Of a DNA stretch of 64,000 bases, positions 21,101 to 30,804 are shown piece by piece. The first letter of the stretch is position 1. The number at the start of each line of letters is the position of its first letter. A model generated the notes under the pieces. It made no database searches. It was not told the origin of the DNA and was given only the letters and a program-made list of their open reading frames with translations. A program made the translations under genes and the position numbers. The stretch is from Sceloporus undulatus (lineage: Eukaryota > Chordata > Lepidosauria > Squamata > Phrynosomatidae), in contig NC_056526.1 of NCBI RefSeq assembly GCF_019175285.1, forward strand, positions 15,514,586 to 15,578,585, given 5' to 3'.

Positions 21101-21441
21101 ATAAAATGGATCTACAAATTCTGTTTACAAATATTTCTTCTTCACGTCTTTTCCACAGAGCTTCAGAATCAACTGTTGTGTTGGTTGGGAACAAGCAAGA
21201 TCTATGCCACATGCGAGAAGTTGGCTGGGATGAAGGACAGAAATTGGCCCTGGATTACAAATGCCAGTTCTGTGAACTATCTGCAGCAGAACATTGTCAG
21301 GAAGTGACAGCCATGTTCACAAAAGTTCTAAAGAATGTCACTTCCAATTCCAAAGGGAAGGAGAAGAGACGTCCCAGTGGGTCAAAATCCATGGCCAAAC
21401 TGATCAACAATATGTTTGGGAAGAGGAGGAAGTCTGTTTAG
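12100..21441 (+). CDS. RERGL: RERGL, Ras-like small GTPase, five coding exons
   Basis: Joining 12100-12151, 14757-14813, 16024-16097, 18355-18503 and 21159-21441 gives 615 nt and 204 residues without a stop. The family is the RERG branch of the Ras superfamily, known in mammals as a smooth-muscle-enriched gene. In Ras numbering, the P-loop is GSERTGKS (10-17) with Glu at 12 and Arg at 13. Switch I has EYASDSE (31-37), so Thr35 is absent. Motif G3 reads DPCSQ (57-61) instead of DTAGQ. NKQD (122-125) is the guanine-binding motif and ELSA (150-153) the G5 motif. The basic tail ends KRRKSV with no CaaX prenylation site, as in RERG. Human RERGL, from memory, shares DPCSQ and the tail. The likely role is a nucleotide-binding protein with little or no GTPase cycling; that is inference. 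The start is chosen because [10 protein letters not shown] matches the family N-terminus and has A at -3. Confidence 0.95.
12212..12411 (-). mobile_element. CORE/MIR-like tRNA SINE, intron 1
   Basis: Starts just after exon 1. In plus order: gtgtgcctc tail, gaagctatcatggggttttc, gagaaagtgtgacttgctc, and a decayed head at accactatgccaccctggc. Confidence 0.8.
12488..12720 (-). mobile_element. CORE/MIR-like tRNA SINE, intron 1
   Basis: A full-length copy with a (GTT)n run at the tail, a clear gctgagagagtttgacttgc block and a B-box complement (ccaggattcgaacgctgg) near 12656. Confidence 0.85.
12757..12981. mobile_element. Palindromic MITE P, full copy
   Basis: A near-perfect foldback. The ends are gggtgcatctgcactgca and its inverse, and the inner arms pair through actgccatggctcaatgcta. 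Copies of the family also occur at 13323, 15450, 18665, 24072, 30602 and 55505. No coding capacity. The copy at 24072 shows a TAA repeat on both sides, which would fit a PIF/Harbinger-type insertion, but other copies are ambiguous. Confidence 0.8.
13323..13534. mobile_element. Palindromic MITE P, full copy
   Basis: The ends gggtgtatctgcattgtag and, inverted, gggtacatctgcactg bound two arms with the family's aatgcagtttgaca motif. Confidence 0.8.
13987..14076 (+). pseudogene. 5S rRNA-derived fragment, intron 1
   Basis: Resembles the 3' two-thirds of 5S rRNA: gatcttggaagctaagc, gctagcacttggatgg, then taccaggtgttgtaggct. The continuation tatatgtcagaggaagaaat is not 5S, so a 5S-derived SINE is possible. 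Confidence 0.65.
14294..14612 (+). mobile_element. Long GC-rich multi-hairpin MITE, copy C (incomplete)
   Basis: Begins GCCCGGAACAGACGGGCC after a CNNNG-type 5-mer (CTACG). Stems include gagggttgcc...ggcaaccct and tgcagctgcggcgc...gcgccgcttcc. It ends in a ttttttgctctgca...gctgcg module like that of copy F. The right terminus is not found, so the end is approximate. It lies 145 bp upstream of exon 2. Confidence 0.55.
14757..14813 (+). CDS. RERGL: RERGL coding exon 2
   Basis: Acceptor ttgttgcag, donor G|gtaagc; phase 1 at both ends. Encodes [19 protein letters not shown], the switch I region. At 57 nt it is too short to stand out as an open frame. Confidence 0.93.
15450..15673. mobile_element. 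Palindromic MITE P, intron 2
   Basis: A full copy. The arms meet at the family's centre (gccttctctggcagaaagcc) and share aatgcagtttgacactactt and its inverse. Confidence 0.8.
16024..16097 (+). CDS. RERGL: RERGL coding exon 3
   Basis: Acceptor ttatttccacag, donor CAA|gtaagt; leaves in phase 0. Encodes [13 protein letters not shown] and [12 protein letters not shown], including the altered G3 motif. Confidence 0.93.
16692..16917. mobile_element. Short palindromic MITE with CNNNG duplication, intron 3
   Basis: A 226-bp foldback with ends GCCCCATACAGACAGGCC and, inverted, CCCCCATACAGACCGGCC, followed inward by aaaataaagctgct. Flanks are TGTAG (16687-16691) and CGTAG (16918-16922); the one difference is a C-to-T change within a CpG. 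No coding capacity. Confidence 0.8.
17160..17290 (-). mobile_element. CORE/MIR-like tRNA SINE, partial
   Basis: Only the middle is clear: ttttcttggcaagatttatt, then gaagaggtttgcc and a decayed CORE block. Confidence 0.65.
17343..17950. mobile_element. Mariner-type non-autonomous element, intron 3
   Basis: The left end tactgtatacactcaactat and the inverted right end tagtatatactcgtg are similar and border TA dinucleotides, as expected of Tc1/mariner-type elements. The interior is a tandem repeat with no transposase frame. Confidence 0.55.
17517..17719 (+). repeat. Three tandem units of about 65-70 bp
   Basis: Units start near 17517, 17581 and 17650, each with a ttctcttcccatgg-like core and a ccccattgaacac-like core. 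They lie inside the mariner-type element of 17343-17950. Confidence 0.6.
17962..18190 (+). mobile_element. CORE/MIR-like tRNA SINE, intron 3
   Basis: A full-length copy: head accagcatggtgtactgg, B-box-like agatttgaatccctgctc, CORE-like gggcaagtcacactcttagc, tail gacttgaaggcacacaacaa. Confidence 0.85.
18355..18503 (+). CDS. RERGL: RERGL coding exon 4, GC donor
   Basis: Acceptor gttgcttttcag. Encodes [17 protein letters not shown] and on to GACK plus two bases of Arg. The only donor that keeps the frame with exon 5 is AAAG|gcaagt, a GC-AG intron with an otherwise perfect consensus. Reading past it gives ASKLLCF and more intronic codons that do not match the family. Confidence 0.93.
18776..19364 (-). 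mobile_element. Long GC-rich multi-hairpin MITE, copy D
   Basis: Flanked by CAATG at 18771-18775 and 19365-19369. Modules, in the orientation opposite to copy F, are gcggcggtctgccgccgcc, a perfect gaagctccaaaatggagcttc-type stem (split here as aagctcca/tggagctt), gaggcgccaggggcgcac, gacgct/agcgtc stems, and an aggggcgtct...agacgcccct hairpin. A SINE is inserted inside it. Confidence 0.75.
19008..19258 (+). mobile_element. Sauria-type SINE with L2-like tail
   Basis: The first ~190 bp are the usual Sauria SINE body (ctggtggcgcagtggttaaa; gagtacccagactgttgggg). The last ~60 bp differ from other copies here: gctatgatctttggaatagc, ggtatataaataaa, then (ATT)n. This matches the 3' end of the L2 LINE at 42860-42940 (ctgtgatctttggaatagtg), not the BovB-like tail seen at 11300 and 51640. 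Confidence 0.8.
20383..20612 (-). mobile_element. CORE/MIR-like tRNA SINE, intron 4
   Basis: A full-length copy, tail to head on the plus strand. The B-box complement (aattcaaaccctggtctcc) and the head complement (acagcgtgctggctctc) are clear. Confidence 0.85.
20726..21062. mobile_element. Unclassified foldback element, intron 4
   Basis: An imperfect palindrome of about 337 bp. The left arm has cattaacaaataagttgg, cttgaattcaggatcc and gatgccactgcccagatgca; the right arm carries the inverse of each in reverse order. The right edge is 96 bp upstream of exon 5. No family is recognised. Confidence 0.7.
21159..21441 (+). CDS. RERGL: RERGL coding exon 5 and stop
   Basis: Acceptor cttttccacag. Completes Arg111 and encodes [15 protein letters not shown] through the C-terminus; the TAG stop is at 21439-21441. 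It holds G4, G5 and the conserved [16 protein letters not shown] tail. Confidence 0.95.
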
Positions 21442-22148
21442 TGAAAGGTCCAGCAGGTGGAGTCTGGGCAGAAGAAAGACACCAAAAAGAGGGCCTTCTA
21501 ATCCATGTGGGAATTTCACCCGTGTATTTGTGTGCAGGGCTCTGTTTGATAAAGAAGCCATAGAACCATACCAAGTATTAACAATACCTTTGTTCACACA
21601 TGACATGCAGGTTTATCCCGTGAGGTCTTGTCAGTTGATGACTTGCATTGCAATGTGTGGACTTATTTTCTCACTTTGAAGTAATGGTGAGTTGACATCA
21701 GGCAATACTGAGTTTTTTCACTTGTTACTAATCCGTGAGGATAGAATCAGATGTTCAAATTTTATCTTCTGATGCTCATACATCACTGTCTTAATCTAGC
21801 CAATTTTTTTTTACTGTTAATAGACTACTGAAAGCAAATGGGCCAAAGTTAATTCCAACTAGTTTTAATTGGATCAAAACCTGTATGTGTGAACAAGGCT
21901 TAAACTAGATCACAGACTAATCCAATTGTTAGTCTCATCTAGAGTAGACCCATTAAATCACTGTGAACTGGATAGATTAACATTTCTATAAATTCATTTG
22001 ATTTAATAGGTCTACTGTAATTGGAATTTAATTGGATTGGGGTCTTAGGGTTTCTTAGAGTTCTGATTTTAACTTGCTTCCTGGATTTCAACACAACCAT
22101 TCCTATGCATCCCTCTGATTTTATTTTTAAACTACTGACCTGATGAGA

Positions 22149-22328
22149 TTGTGGTTTTGTGCCTTCAAGTCATTCTTGACTTATGGCAACCCAAGGCAAA
22201 CCTATCACAGGGTTTTCTGAGGCTGAGAGTGTGTGACTTGCCAAAAGTTGCCCAGAGGGTTCTCATGGGCAAGCAGGGATTCAAATCCTGGTCCCCAGAG
22301 TGCTCAATCACTATGCCATGCTGGCTCC
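22149..22328 (-). mobile_element. CORE/MIR-like tRNA SINE
   Basis: A full-range but internally deleted copy. The tail gtgccttcaagtcattcttg comes first and the head complement actatgccatgctggctcc last. Confidence 0.8.
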
Positions 22329-22508
22329 ATTTATGAGATACTCATAAGTAAATTCAAGGGGGGGGAAACGTAATGCCTTGCAAACAGTTTCCTATGCAGG
22401 AATGGAGTCATTTAGCAGATTCTCAGAGGTAGTGAAAAATAAATCCAGGCGTGACTTTTATTTGAGTTTTCAATTATTCTGGGTAGCATTGTACATTTCC
22501 AAAGAAAT

Positions 22509-22510
<2 letters not shown>

Positions 22511-22543
<33 letters not shown>
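22511..22543 (+). repeat. (TG)n microsatellite
   Basis: About 16 uninterrupted GT units. Confidence 0.95.
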
Positions 22544-22547
<4 letters not shown>

Positions 22548-22570
22548 CACAACTCCGAATTGTCGTATAC

Positions 22571-22576
22571 AATAAA
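22571..22576 (+). terminator. RERGL: Candidate polyadenylation signal of RERGL
   Basis: AATAAA, followed within 12-30 bases by a G/T-rich run (tgttgtgtgttt) suited as a downstream element. Confidence 0.4.
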
Positions 22577-22825
22577 CAATTCCAAAATGTTGTGTGTTTC
22601 CAAGGTTATATGTTGAGTGCATTGAAACTTTTCATCACTTGTCCAAATATTCAATGAAACTGAAACTTCAGATGGACTGCCTGTGGTCTTTGTTTATGGA
22701 AGCACACAACCTTTTCAGCATGATTTAGCAAAAAAGATTTTTATATCTGTTACAAAAACATAAGTTGTAAACCAGAGTGCTCCAAATATACATATAAAAA
22801 AATTCATGTCCATCCATCTGGAGTT

Positions 22826-22930
22826 ATATTAACATGAAGCTGCCTCAGGCTGTATCAGAGTTTTGGTTCAGCTGGGCTATGCTGATGAACACTAGCTCTC
22901 TAAGGGCTCAGGGATCATGCTAATTCTGAA
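22826..22930 (-). mobile_element. Decayed tRNA-type SINE fragment
   Basis: Plus-strand aacatgaagctgcctcagg and a ggttcagctgggc-like stretch resemble the far end of the tRNA SINE seen at 51860. Heavily decayed. Confidence 0.4.
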
Positions 22931-24071
22931 CTGGTGTGAGAAAATGTCCAGTTTGCATACCATACTTTTTCCAGTTGAAGGGGCACATTGACATTATCTG
23001 ACCTTTCCTTACGAACCCTAAGATGTTGGAGCTGATGTTAGAAACAAGCCCTGACATGCACAGGGAGTTTGCTGGTGTTATGCTATTCTTAGCACTGAGG
23101 ATGGAGTTTCATGGCAGTATATCTTTTAGTCTATTAGACTAAAGCCATATTTAATTAAAATTCTCATGCTATTAGTGACCAGAATCATGTATCTGGTCTG
23201 AACCTTACCAACCCTGATGTAAACATCTTTCACCTGCACACCAACTGCCAGCAGAATGCATCTTCTTCTCCCCATGCATCTGATGCTCAGTAAAGTAGTT
23301 TGGGGGAGAGTTGGGCTTATGGCAATAGTGTCACGATCATATCTAAGCAATAAATATGAAACAGTTACAGATGAGTAAATCAAGATAACCTTTGCATTGA
23401 TGATCATTACTTAGTTGATGAAGTATCCATTGACTGAGATCCTACATTGCTTCAACATAGCATAAATAGTCACCAGTGGATTTATGTTGTCCTACTGCAC
23501 AACGCTTGTACTGAACAGCATTGTAGTGCTGCAACAGAAGTGCACAGTGCATTTCAACATGTTACACAGTGAGCTTTGATTTACATCCACATACACACAA
23601 ATGTTCAGCATTTGGAACTCTGTTTCCACCACTGTTGATTGGATGTAACTGTGGGCCATCATCCACAAAATTCATTCCACATGCACAGCACAATTTATGC
23701 TGGAATATGTCACTAACAGGATGCTGGCTATTGACTCCAACCTGCTGTTTGCCATCCTACTTAAAATTTGGAGATAATTGTGATGCTAGGGCTCAGTGAA
23801 ATCAACAAGCTCTAACCTTAACTTTCTCCCAACTTAGTCAAACTATGCCTGTCATCATCTTTAGATTGACAATGTTGAAAGATGATTAAGATGCCAATCT
23901 GGTTAGATATCACTTTTGAAAACGGAGGACAAAAAAGGACACAGATTTGAATAACATTTCTATATGCAAATGGTATACAAATATTTAAGAAAAAAATGTA
24001 TACTTTAAATATAGATGCAATATGTGTTGGTGGTTTCTCTGGGCTCAGCAACTCCCATCCAAGGGAGACTA
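22931..24071. other. Intergenic, nothing recognised
   Basis: No gene or classifiable repeat seen. Confidence 0.35.
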
Positions 24072-24242
24072 AGGTTGCATCTACACTGCAAAAATAATTC
24101 TGAGATTTTTAGTTTTGTGAGATATTTAGTTTCCTCTGTCAGAGAGCTCTGATATCACAACAAACTACAGGATTCAATAGCATGGAGTCATGGCAGTTAA
24201 AGTGGTATCAAACTACATTAATTCTGTAGTGTGGCAGAAGCC
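24072..24242. mobile_element. Palindromic MITE P, with TAA on both sides
   Basis: A shortened full-range copy. Flanks read TAA|ggttgc and gaagcc|TAA, a possible 3-bp target duplication. Confidence 0.7.
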
Positions 24243-24296
24243 TAAAATAGCCCCCTCCTTGCTCTCCTTCCTTTAGCAGGAAAAGTTTTTTTGTTT

Positions 24297-24545
24297 GTAT
24301 TCTAACAGGTTTTTGAGTGAACTTTTTTTCAATAAAGGGCTTTAAGTGGGTACTCTATTGCTTTTAACTGTACTCTTTGAAAATGTTCATTATGATGAAT
24401 TATTTTAATATTATGGATTGTTTAATTACATTTTAATGCTGAGCTTTTGAATGTTTTACCTACATTGTATTTGTTTTAATTTGTAAAATCTCTTGTGTCC
24501 TGGTTTGCAATGAGAGGTGGGATATATATATAAAGATGATGATGA
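24297..24545 (+). mobile_element. Decayed L2-like LINE 3' end
   Basis: Resembles a LINE 3' untranslated end: tttgttttaatttgtaaaat, tcctggtttgcaatgagagg, then tgggatatatatataaagat and a short GAT run. No ORF remains. Confidence 0.4.
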
Positions 24546-25974
24546 CAACAGTACAAATAACACAAGCATGTGATGAAAAAACATTTTTTCCATATTTTAC
24601 CAGTTTTTAAAATATTTTTGGGTGGATTGAGAAAACAAAATAAAAAAGTCATGCCACACACAGTTCTTTCACAAATTTGAAATTTTAACAATTCAATTGT
24701 AACTCAACTTTGATTAAGTGCAGACACTGATGTTCCAGTGCAAAATTGGTGCTTTTGAATGGATTTTTGGGTGTTCTATCCATAAAATAACCTGTTTTGA
24801 AAGAATACTTAAACCCCTTTCTTATTCTTTTTAGGATAATTTTTTGCAAGATGAAGTGACATATCGACTTCAAGTTGTGAAAAATGATATATGATGGAGA
24901 AATCTGAGGTCATTTCTGGATTTACAACACCAAATTCTTATATATTGGTTTTACTGGCCAAAAGGGAAATTTGAATTGTTTCCGATCCACATGTGGTTCA
25001 CACTTGCGCAGATTCAATTTGTCGAAAAAGTAGAAAAAAATCTGCATCAAAAAAGACGCGGATTAAATGGGTCTAGCGCATGTCCCCTCTCTTGGAATTG
25101 CTTCAACAATTTGGATGAAGTGGGAACCAGGGTAATTTGAACTGGTTCAAACTGATTCATGATTGTGTTTAAAACAATCACCAACAATTCCACAGGAGGC
25201 TGATTTACATGCAAAGCCATATCCAGCATCCTTCACAGAACCTTCATGTATTCAAGCCCATCCTATACCAATACGCATGCGCGTGCACACACACACGCAC
25301 ACACACACACTGTCTGTCATGACAGATATGTTGTTATGAACATCTGGCTGACAGTTAAATGCATACTGATATCTCCTTTCAAGTCACTAGATAGGCATTT
25401 GCATTGGAGTGTGTACAAAATTATTCATATCTTTTCTTTGAAGAGTCGTAAGGACACTGTAGTTCTTTTGCAGCCTTTCTGAGAAGGGCACTTTTTAAAA
25501 GATAATACAGTTTGGGGTGGAGAATATTCCATCTTTATTGCTTCCACCAGCACCCTCTTGTGGTTTGTTGCTTACAATGGTATGAAAATAAAACTTATCA
25601 ATATCAGATGGAAACTATTAGTAAGACAAGCAGGATCTGCAACAAAGGGTATACTGTTTCTGTTCAGGTTTATAGCCACTTCATTCTGTTCTGCCTCTCA
25701 AAAAGTTTTCTGTTTCAAGTCAGCCAGCTGAAGCTTCCAAGCATGGTCTGTCCCATCATTGAGATCAGGCCTTATTTTTATTTTTCTTAAATTGTACCAC
25801 AAATCTTAGGGTTCCCCCAAGCCTAGTGATATTTCCTCTGGCACATGGGTGATGGCATTTTGCTATATGAAAGGCACAGCCTGAACACTGGAAAGAGAAA
25901 GAATGATATAATATAAACCAGAACATGTCTGAAAAAGCAAAGATTCTGCCATCATCAGTGATCCATGACAGAGA
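24546..25974. other. Intergenic, nothing recognised
   Basis: Holds a (CA)n-rich run near 25268-25310. Nothing else is recognised. Confidence 0.35.
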
Positions 25975-26505
25975 CGTAACTAGGGTTGGTGTCATCTGGC
26001 ATGGTAACCAATGGTGACACCTCACCACATTGACCTCCTTCCATTCCACACTATACAGAATCCTTAGTAATGCTTTTTTGCACTAATGTTACTTGTAAAT
26101 CGTAATTCCCATATACCATGTAATGCTAATATTTGTGATATAAACAACTAGCAAAATTAAAATTATACTTTCAAATTACAATATCACATCCACAACCTAA
26201 ATCTATTTACATATACATTGTAAAGATTTGGTTAAATATGACATTTTTAAAGAAAATTTCATTTTTTTAAAAAAAAACAATTTTTAAAAAAATTAAAATT
26301 TATAAATTATAAATTTTAATTTTAAAAAATTCTGGGGGCCTCTCCTTTCCCCTTCACTGATCTTCACCCCATCCTCACCATCTCTTAAAGCATTTTAAAG
26401 GGAAGCAGATGAATGCCACAGCTCGTTTCTGCTGTGTTTAAAGAGCAGTGGTGTCACCTGGTGTGGTCTGTACCCCCCACGCTCCCTTATGACACCACTG
26501 ATCTG
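25975..26505. repeat. Possible decayed DNA transposon
   Basis: The left side (gtaactagggttggtgtcat, tctggcatgg) and right side (acctggtgtggtctg, then atgacaccactg) are loosely inverted. The middle (about 26220-26330) is almost pure A/T. Assignment is weak. Confidence 0.3.
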
Positions 26506-27121
26506 TGCCAAGTCTCAGTGGCTAAGTCACAACAATGAGACCATAATGAACCACATAATACACTTTGAACCTTATAAATGGAAGTGAGCCAATTATGCAA
26601 GAACTAAAAGCCAGTGATCGGCCCCAAGATCATCTGAGGGCAGTACAGTCTACCAAAAATGACTCCAAAATGAAAAGAACAAAATTGGAAACGATAGGCC
26701 CCTTCTTTTGAGTATTTTTATTTATTTGTTTGTTTATTTATAAAAACATGTTAAGCAGATCAGAGGATGCCAATTATTTAAAAGATGCTTGTTTGAGCCT
26801 GGCAAAGGGACATCTAGGGGATCTGAAAGAAGTAAAGGGTGCAAAAACAGGCTTGGGATACTGCACATGGTCCCAGGTCTAACATTTGACCACCCGTTCT
26901 ATCATGGTTTCTTCCCAATCCCAGTTTACTAACTTGCTGAAGCAATTGGATAACCTTTTCTAGTTGGATGAAGACTAACCTTGCCCCTACACCAAGGTTG
27001 TCAATTGCACAATCTCACCTCTTCTACCTGGCATTATGGCAATTACTTTCTTGGGATCCAGATATCACTCAGAGCTACATTTGCACTGACCAGTCTTGTG
27101 CTGTGCAGTCTGTCATACTGT
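26506..27121. other. Intergenic, nothing recognised
   Basis: A short TTTA/TTTG-rich run near 26717-26740; otherwise unremarkable. Confidence 0.35.
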
Positions 27122-27363
27122 TCAACATTTCACAGATGAAAACCAGGACACGTGGGCAAGCAACACCAGAGTTTGGTCAAGATGGCCAAATTTATTAATG
27201 AAGGAGAACAAATAAGTTAGGAGAGGCTAAAGCAGTTTGCTTTTGCTTCCCCCTGCTGATTTAACCAAGTACAAAATACATTTGACACTTTAAACTCAGT
27301 TCACAGCAATTGAAGTAAGCTGAGGACAAAAGGGGAAAATGAGAGGATAAGAGAGAAACTGTG
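27122..27363 (+). repeat. Interspersed repeat X, copy 2, part 1
   Basis: Contains caacatttcacagatgaaaa, ggtcaagatggccaaa and caattgaagtaagctga, in the same order as at 8611. Interrupted by MITE copy E. Confidence 0.75.
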
Positions 27364-27724
27364 GCACGGTACACATGGTGCTAAAATGCTGTGCTCACAC
27401 GGTGCTAGGATTATGGGACTGCGTGGCAGCCGCATGGTCCCTAACCCTAGCATGTACTGGAGGTGCAATAATGGTGGTGCCCCATGTACACAGGTGCAAA
27501 CATTATGACATAATGGATGCATAGCATCTGCACGTCATGCCTCGCCAGTTATGTTTTGAGTGCACCATTGGCGCACTCATGACATAACTGGCACGGGAAA
27601 AAAATGGCTTTTTGCAGGTTCTTTTTCCTCTGCAGGGAAGCCACATGGTTTGGCGGCTGCGGCTTCTCTGCAGAGGAAAAACAGACGCCAGCAGACCGCC
27701 GTTTTTCAGCGGTCTGTACTGCGC
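27364..27724 (+). mobile_element. Long GC-rich multi-hairpin MITE, copy E
   Basis: 361 bp, with ends GCACGGTACACATGG and, inverted, GCGCAGTACAGACCG. Flanking 5-mers are CTGTG (27359-27363) and TTGTG (27725-27729). Modules: ctaaccctagcatg half-stem, gtgcaccattggcgcac stem (27568-27584), gaggaaaa pairs, and agaccgccg...cagcggtct at the right end. It splits repeat X. Confidence 0.75.
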
Positions 27725-27800
27725 TTGTGATAAAAAAGCAGCTGAGAAAGTGGGATCTCAGAGGATTAATTGAGACTGTCCCTGCAAAATCATGGATGTA
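27725..27800 (+). repeat. Interspersed repeat X, copy 2, part 2
   Basis: Resumes with gctgagaaagtgggatctca and gaggattaattgagactgt, matching 8910-8950. Confidence 0.65.
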
Positions 27801-29017
27801 TGAGTCTGTGGTTTACCTGGTTCAAAATGCTTCAGTCAAAACCTCTCTTCCATGGATGGCTATATCAGAACAGCAGCAAGACAAAAGCCTAGTCCAAGCC
27901 TAAAGCAAAGAATGGACAGCTTTTTCTTGAAGCTATAAACAGCAACATAATTAGCCGTACTCACTTCTGTGTCTTTGGGCAATGCAGTACTTAGCATTAA
28001 ACCCTCTGGGCTCCAAATGGTGGACTGGTGACCTCTAGAGCTTCAAATTTGGAATGTAATCAGGATCTCAAATGGCCTGTGGCTTATTTCACAGTCCCTA
28101 GCTTGCTTCTCTCACCCACTGAGACCAGATTGCTCCTGATCTGTGACTGCTGGAGCTGATATCAAAGTGTTTCTATTGCTATGTTCTATGTGGCCGGTAA
28201 AGGGGATTATAGCAGCTGGCTTTCCATTTGATACTGCCCCCTTTTCTTCCTCTGCATGCTCATCATCAAGACAGCAACAGCACATTTCTTGTGGTTTTAA
28301 AACAGTTTTAAATACATAGAAGTTAGCATGACTTGTACACTCTGGAGTGCAATGGTGGGTAGCTTAATCACAGTTGCTCATGCAACTTCTACTAAACCTC
28401 ATCAGCATGATTATACAGAAGTGTGGATGTCAAACATCTTCTAAAAGATGTTAAAGGCAACCAAAGAAATTAGAAGAAATCACAAATACAAGAATCCCAA
28501 AAGATTAGGTTTAAGAAGGGCATATACGAAAGAATTACAAAACTTTTAAAATTACAATGGTGTGTTGTTGAAAATGAAAGTTAGGCCTGATTTTAAACAG
28601 ATAGATGTGAAAGCTGGACATGGAAGAAGTTAGCAAAAACATTGTCATTCATTGCAAACTGTGCTGGAGTAGAAATTTACCAGTGACTGTTATTAGTGTG
28701 GGTTTAGGCCGGGGCTAATGTACACATAAATATATTATGTGAATTGCTGTGGACTTTTGCACATTCAAATCAATGCTTAATTGTCTTCACTTTCCTTTGC
28801 CACTCCTCATCTATTCACCCTTCCACATCCGAAAATGTGAAGCCATGAGAATCCATGTGAATTTATGCAAAGAAGATGGACAACCACAAGTTTGATAATG
28901 TGCATCCTGACTGACATTCATGGATACTCTGATAAAAACTGCAAATCTTTTTTTCACCCTCCTTCCCAAAAGCTTGAATTCCTCTGCATTAACGTGTGGC
29001 TGTATCACAGTCTATTC
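27801..29017. other. Intergenic, nothing recognised
   Basis: No gene or classifiable repeat seen. Confidence 0.35.
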
Positions 29018-29996
29018 CAGTGATGGTGAACCTTTGAGAGACAGAGTGCCCAATCTCAGTGGCATTCCTGCACTGGGTGTCACCCAGTGCTGGGGGGTGG
29101 GGAATTCCAGGGGGCGGGACTTCCACCTTCCAAGGGTGGAACTTCTAGGGGTGTGACTTCCACCTTCTGGGAAGGCAGGACTTCCAGGGGCAGGACCTCT
29201 GGGGAAAAACCCTAGGCATGCTTTCTCACTCAGGCTAGCAATACCAACCGCCCCCCCCCCAACAAAACTCACCAAGAAAACTCCATGATAGTTTCACTTT
29301 AGGGTTGTCATATGTCGGAAATGATTTGAAGGCATCACACACACACACAAGTCCCACTCTCTTAGCCTCAGAGGATGGCAATGGAAATCGTCCTCTGATG
29401 AAGCTTGCCCCATGATAGTTTTGCCTTAGCGTCACCAGGAACTGGCTCTCAGAAGGGAGAGAAGGTGCTTTGAGCCCATACATTAGAAATGACTTAGAGG
29501 CACTCAACAAGAATAGCAACAACAACAAACATAATAAAGCACAGAAGGCACAGCACAATAACAAGAACAAAGAGAGCCAACGGTATGAGTGTGTGACTCT
29601 GGAGAACAGGGCCTGAATCCCAGGTCAGCCATGAAACCTACTGGCAGACTTTGGGCAAGTCACACACTCTCAGTTTCAATGGCAAACCTCCTCTGAAGAA
29701 ATCTTGCCAAGAAAACCACATTGATGGCCTCATTAAACCAAACTAAACTACAGCTCTCAGAATCACATAGCATAGCAAGGTGCAGGACTTCTTGCCAGAA
29801 GGTGTGGAGCTCCTGGCCAGGAGGGGCGGGAATTCCATCCAGAAAAGGTGGGAATTCTGCCCAAGGCAAACCAATCCACAAGAAGGAGCTGGGCCAAGCA
29901 TGAGCCCTTGCCCCTACTTGCTGTGGCTGTCAAGTGCCCACAGAAATGGCTTTGTGTGCCAGAGAGGGCACGTGTGCCACAGGTTCACTGCCACAG
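29018..29996. mobile_element. hAT-type non-autonomous DNA transposon
   Basis: The left end CAGTGATGGTGAACCT and the inverted right end CTGTGGCAGTGAACCTGTGG are related. The 8-bp duplication GTCTATTC is perfect on both sides (29010-29017 and 29997-30004), the hallmark of hAT. 979 bp with no transposase frame. The middle is taken up by SINE pieces. Confidence 0.85.
29258..29745 (+). mobile_element. Cluster of three CORE/MIR-like SINE pieces in the hAT element
   Basis: A tail piece (about 29258-29345, atgatttgaaggcatcacac), a middle-to-tail piece (about 29350-29515) and a head-to-middle piece (about 29575-29745, gagccaacggtatgagtg head). All are in the plus orientation. Confidence 0.7.
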
Positions 29997-30004
29997 GTCT
30001 ATTC

Positions 30005-30601
30005 TATTCAGATGAGGAATATTTTAATTGTGTAGCTATATATGGTTTAAAACCCATGGTTTTAAAGTAGGTGCTGAAGACATTGAAATAGTTAAAAGGT
30101 TTTCAGTACCTTGGCTTAGAAACCAATAAAGATGGAGGCTGCATTCACTAAATCAGAAGGCTGAGATTTCACTGCTCTAGGTTTTAGTCTGATCTGAACT
30201 TTACAGGGCTGAACCATATCCCCACCCCACTGATATGGAAACCTCCAGGCCATCGCTGCCCTAAACCAAACACAGAAAGCAGCAAGGTTTATGGAAAGTG
30301 CAAGCAAACTGGTTTCCAAACTACCCCACCCCTTCTCATAACTTATATGACTCTCTGTGTGTTTGAATGGAACAAGAAGGAGGGAGAGGAGAGGATTTCA
30401 GTTGAGACAGGAAATGGGGATGAATGCTATTCTTCTGTAAACATACAAACATATACACATTCTTCTCCCAAACTTAAAACAAGAGGTAGCACTGACCAGA
30501 GCAAGAGATCATTGGCGGGGGCTATTTAGATCACACAATTATAGCACAATGATTCCACTTGAGCTTCCATAATCATGGGAACTGTAGAATGGTGAGGCAC
30601 T
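30005..30601. other. Intergenic, nothing recognised
   Basis: No gene or classifiable repeat seen. Confidence 0.35.
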
Positions 30602-30804
30602 AGGATTGCATCTGCAATGCAGAATTAATCCACTTTGACACCACTTTAACTGTCATGGTGTAATGCTATAAAATTCTGGGATTTGTAGTTTTGTGATATA
30701 TTTAGCCTTTTCTGGTGCCATAAGAAACTGCAAATTCCAAAATTCCATAGCATTTAATTAAAGTGGTGTCAACCTGGATTGTTTCTGCAGTGTGGATGCA
30801 GCCA
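30602..30804. mobile_element. Palindromic MITE P, full copy
   Basis: Arms aggattgcatctgcaatgc and, inverted, tggctgcatccacactgc. The centre is the family's tttagccttttctgg. Confidence 0.75.

Larger units (their letters stand above)
21442..22576 (+). other. RERGL: Likely RERGL 3' untranslated region
   Basis: Follows the stop codon. Contains one SINE and a TG microsatellite. Two possible polyadenylation signals are seen, ATTAAA at 21952 and AATAAA at 22571. Which one is used cannot be told from the sequence. Confidence 0.4.

Noticed and set aside
22571-22576. Certain RERGL polyadenylation site
   Set aside because: Kept only as a candidate: an earlier ATTAAA at 21952 is equally possible and a SINE and microsatellite lie between.
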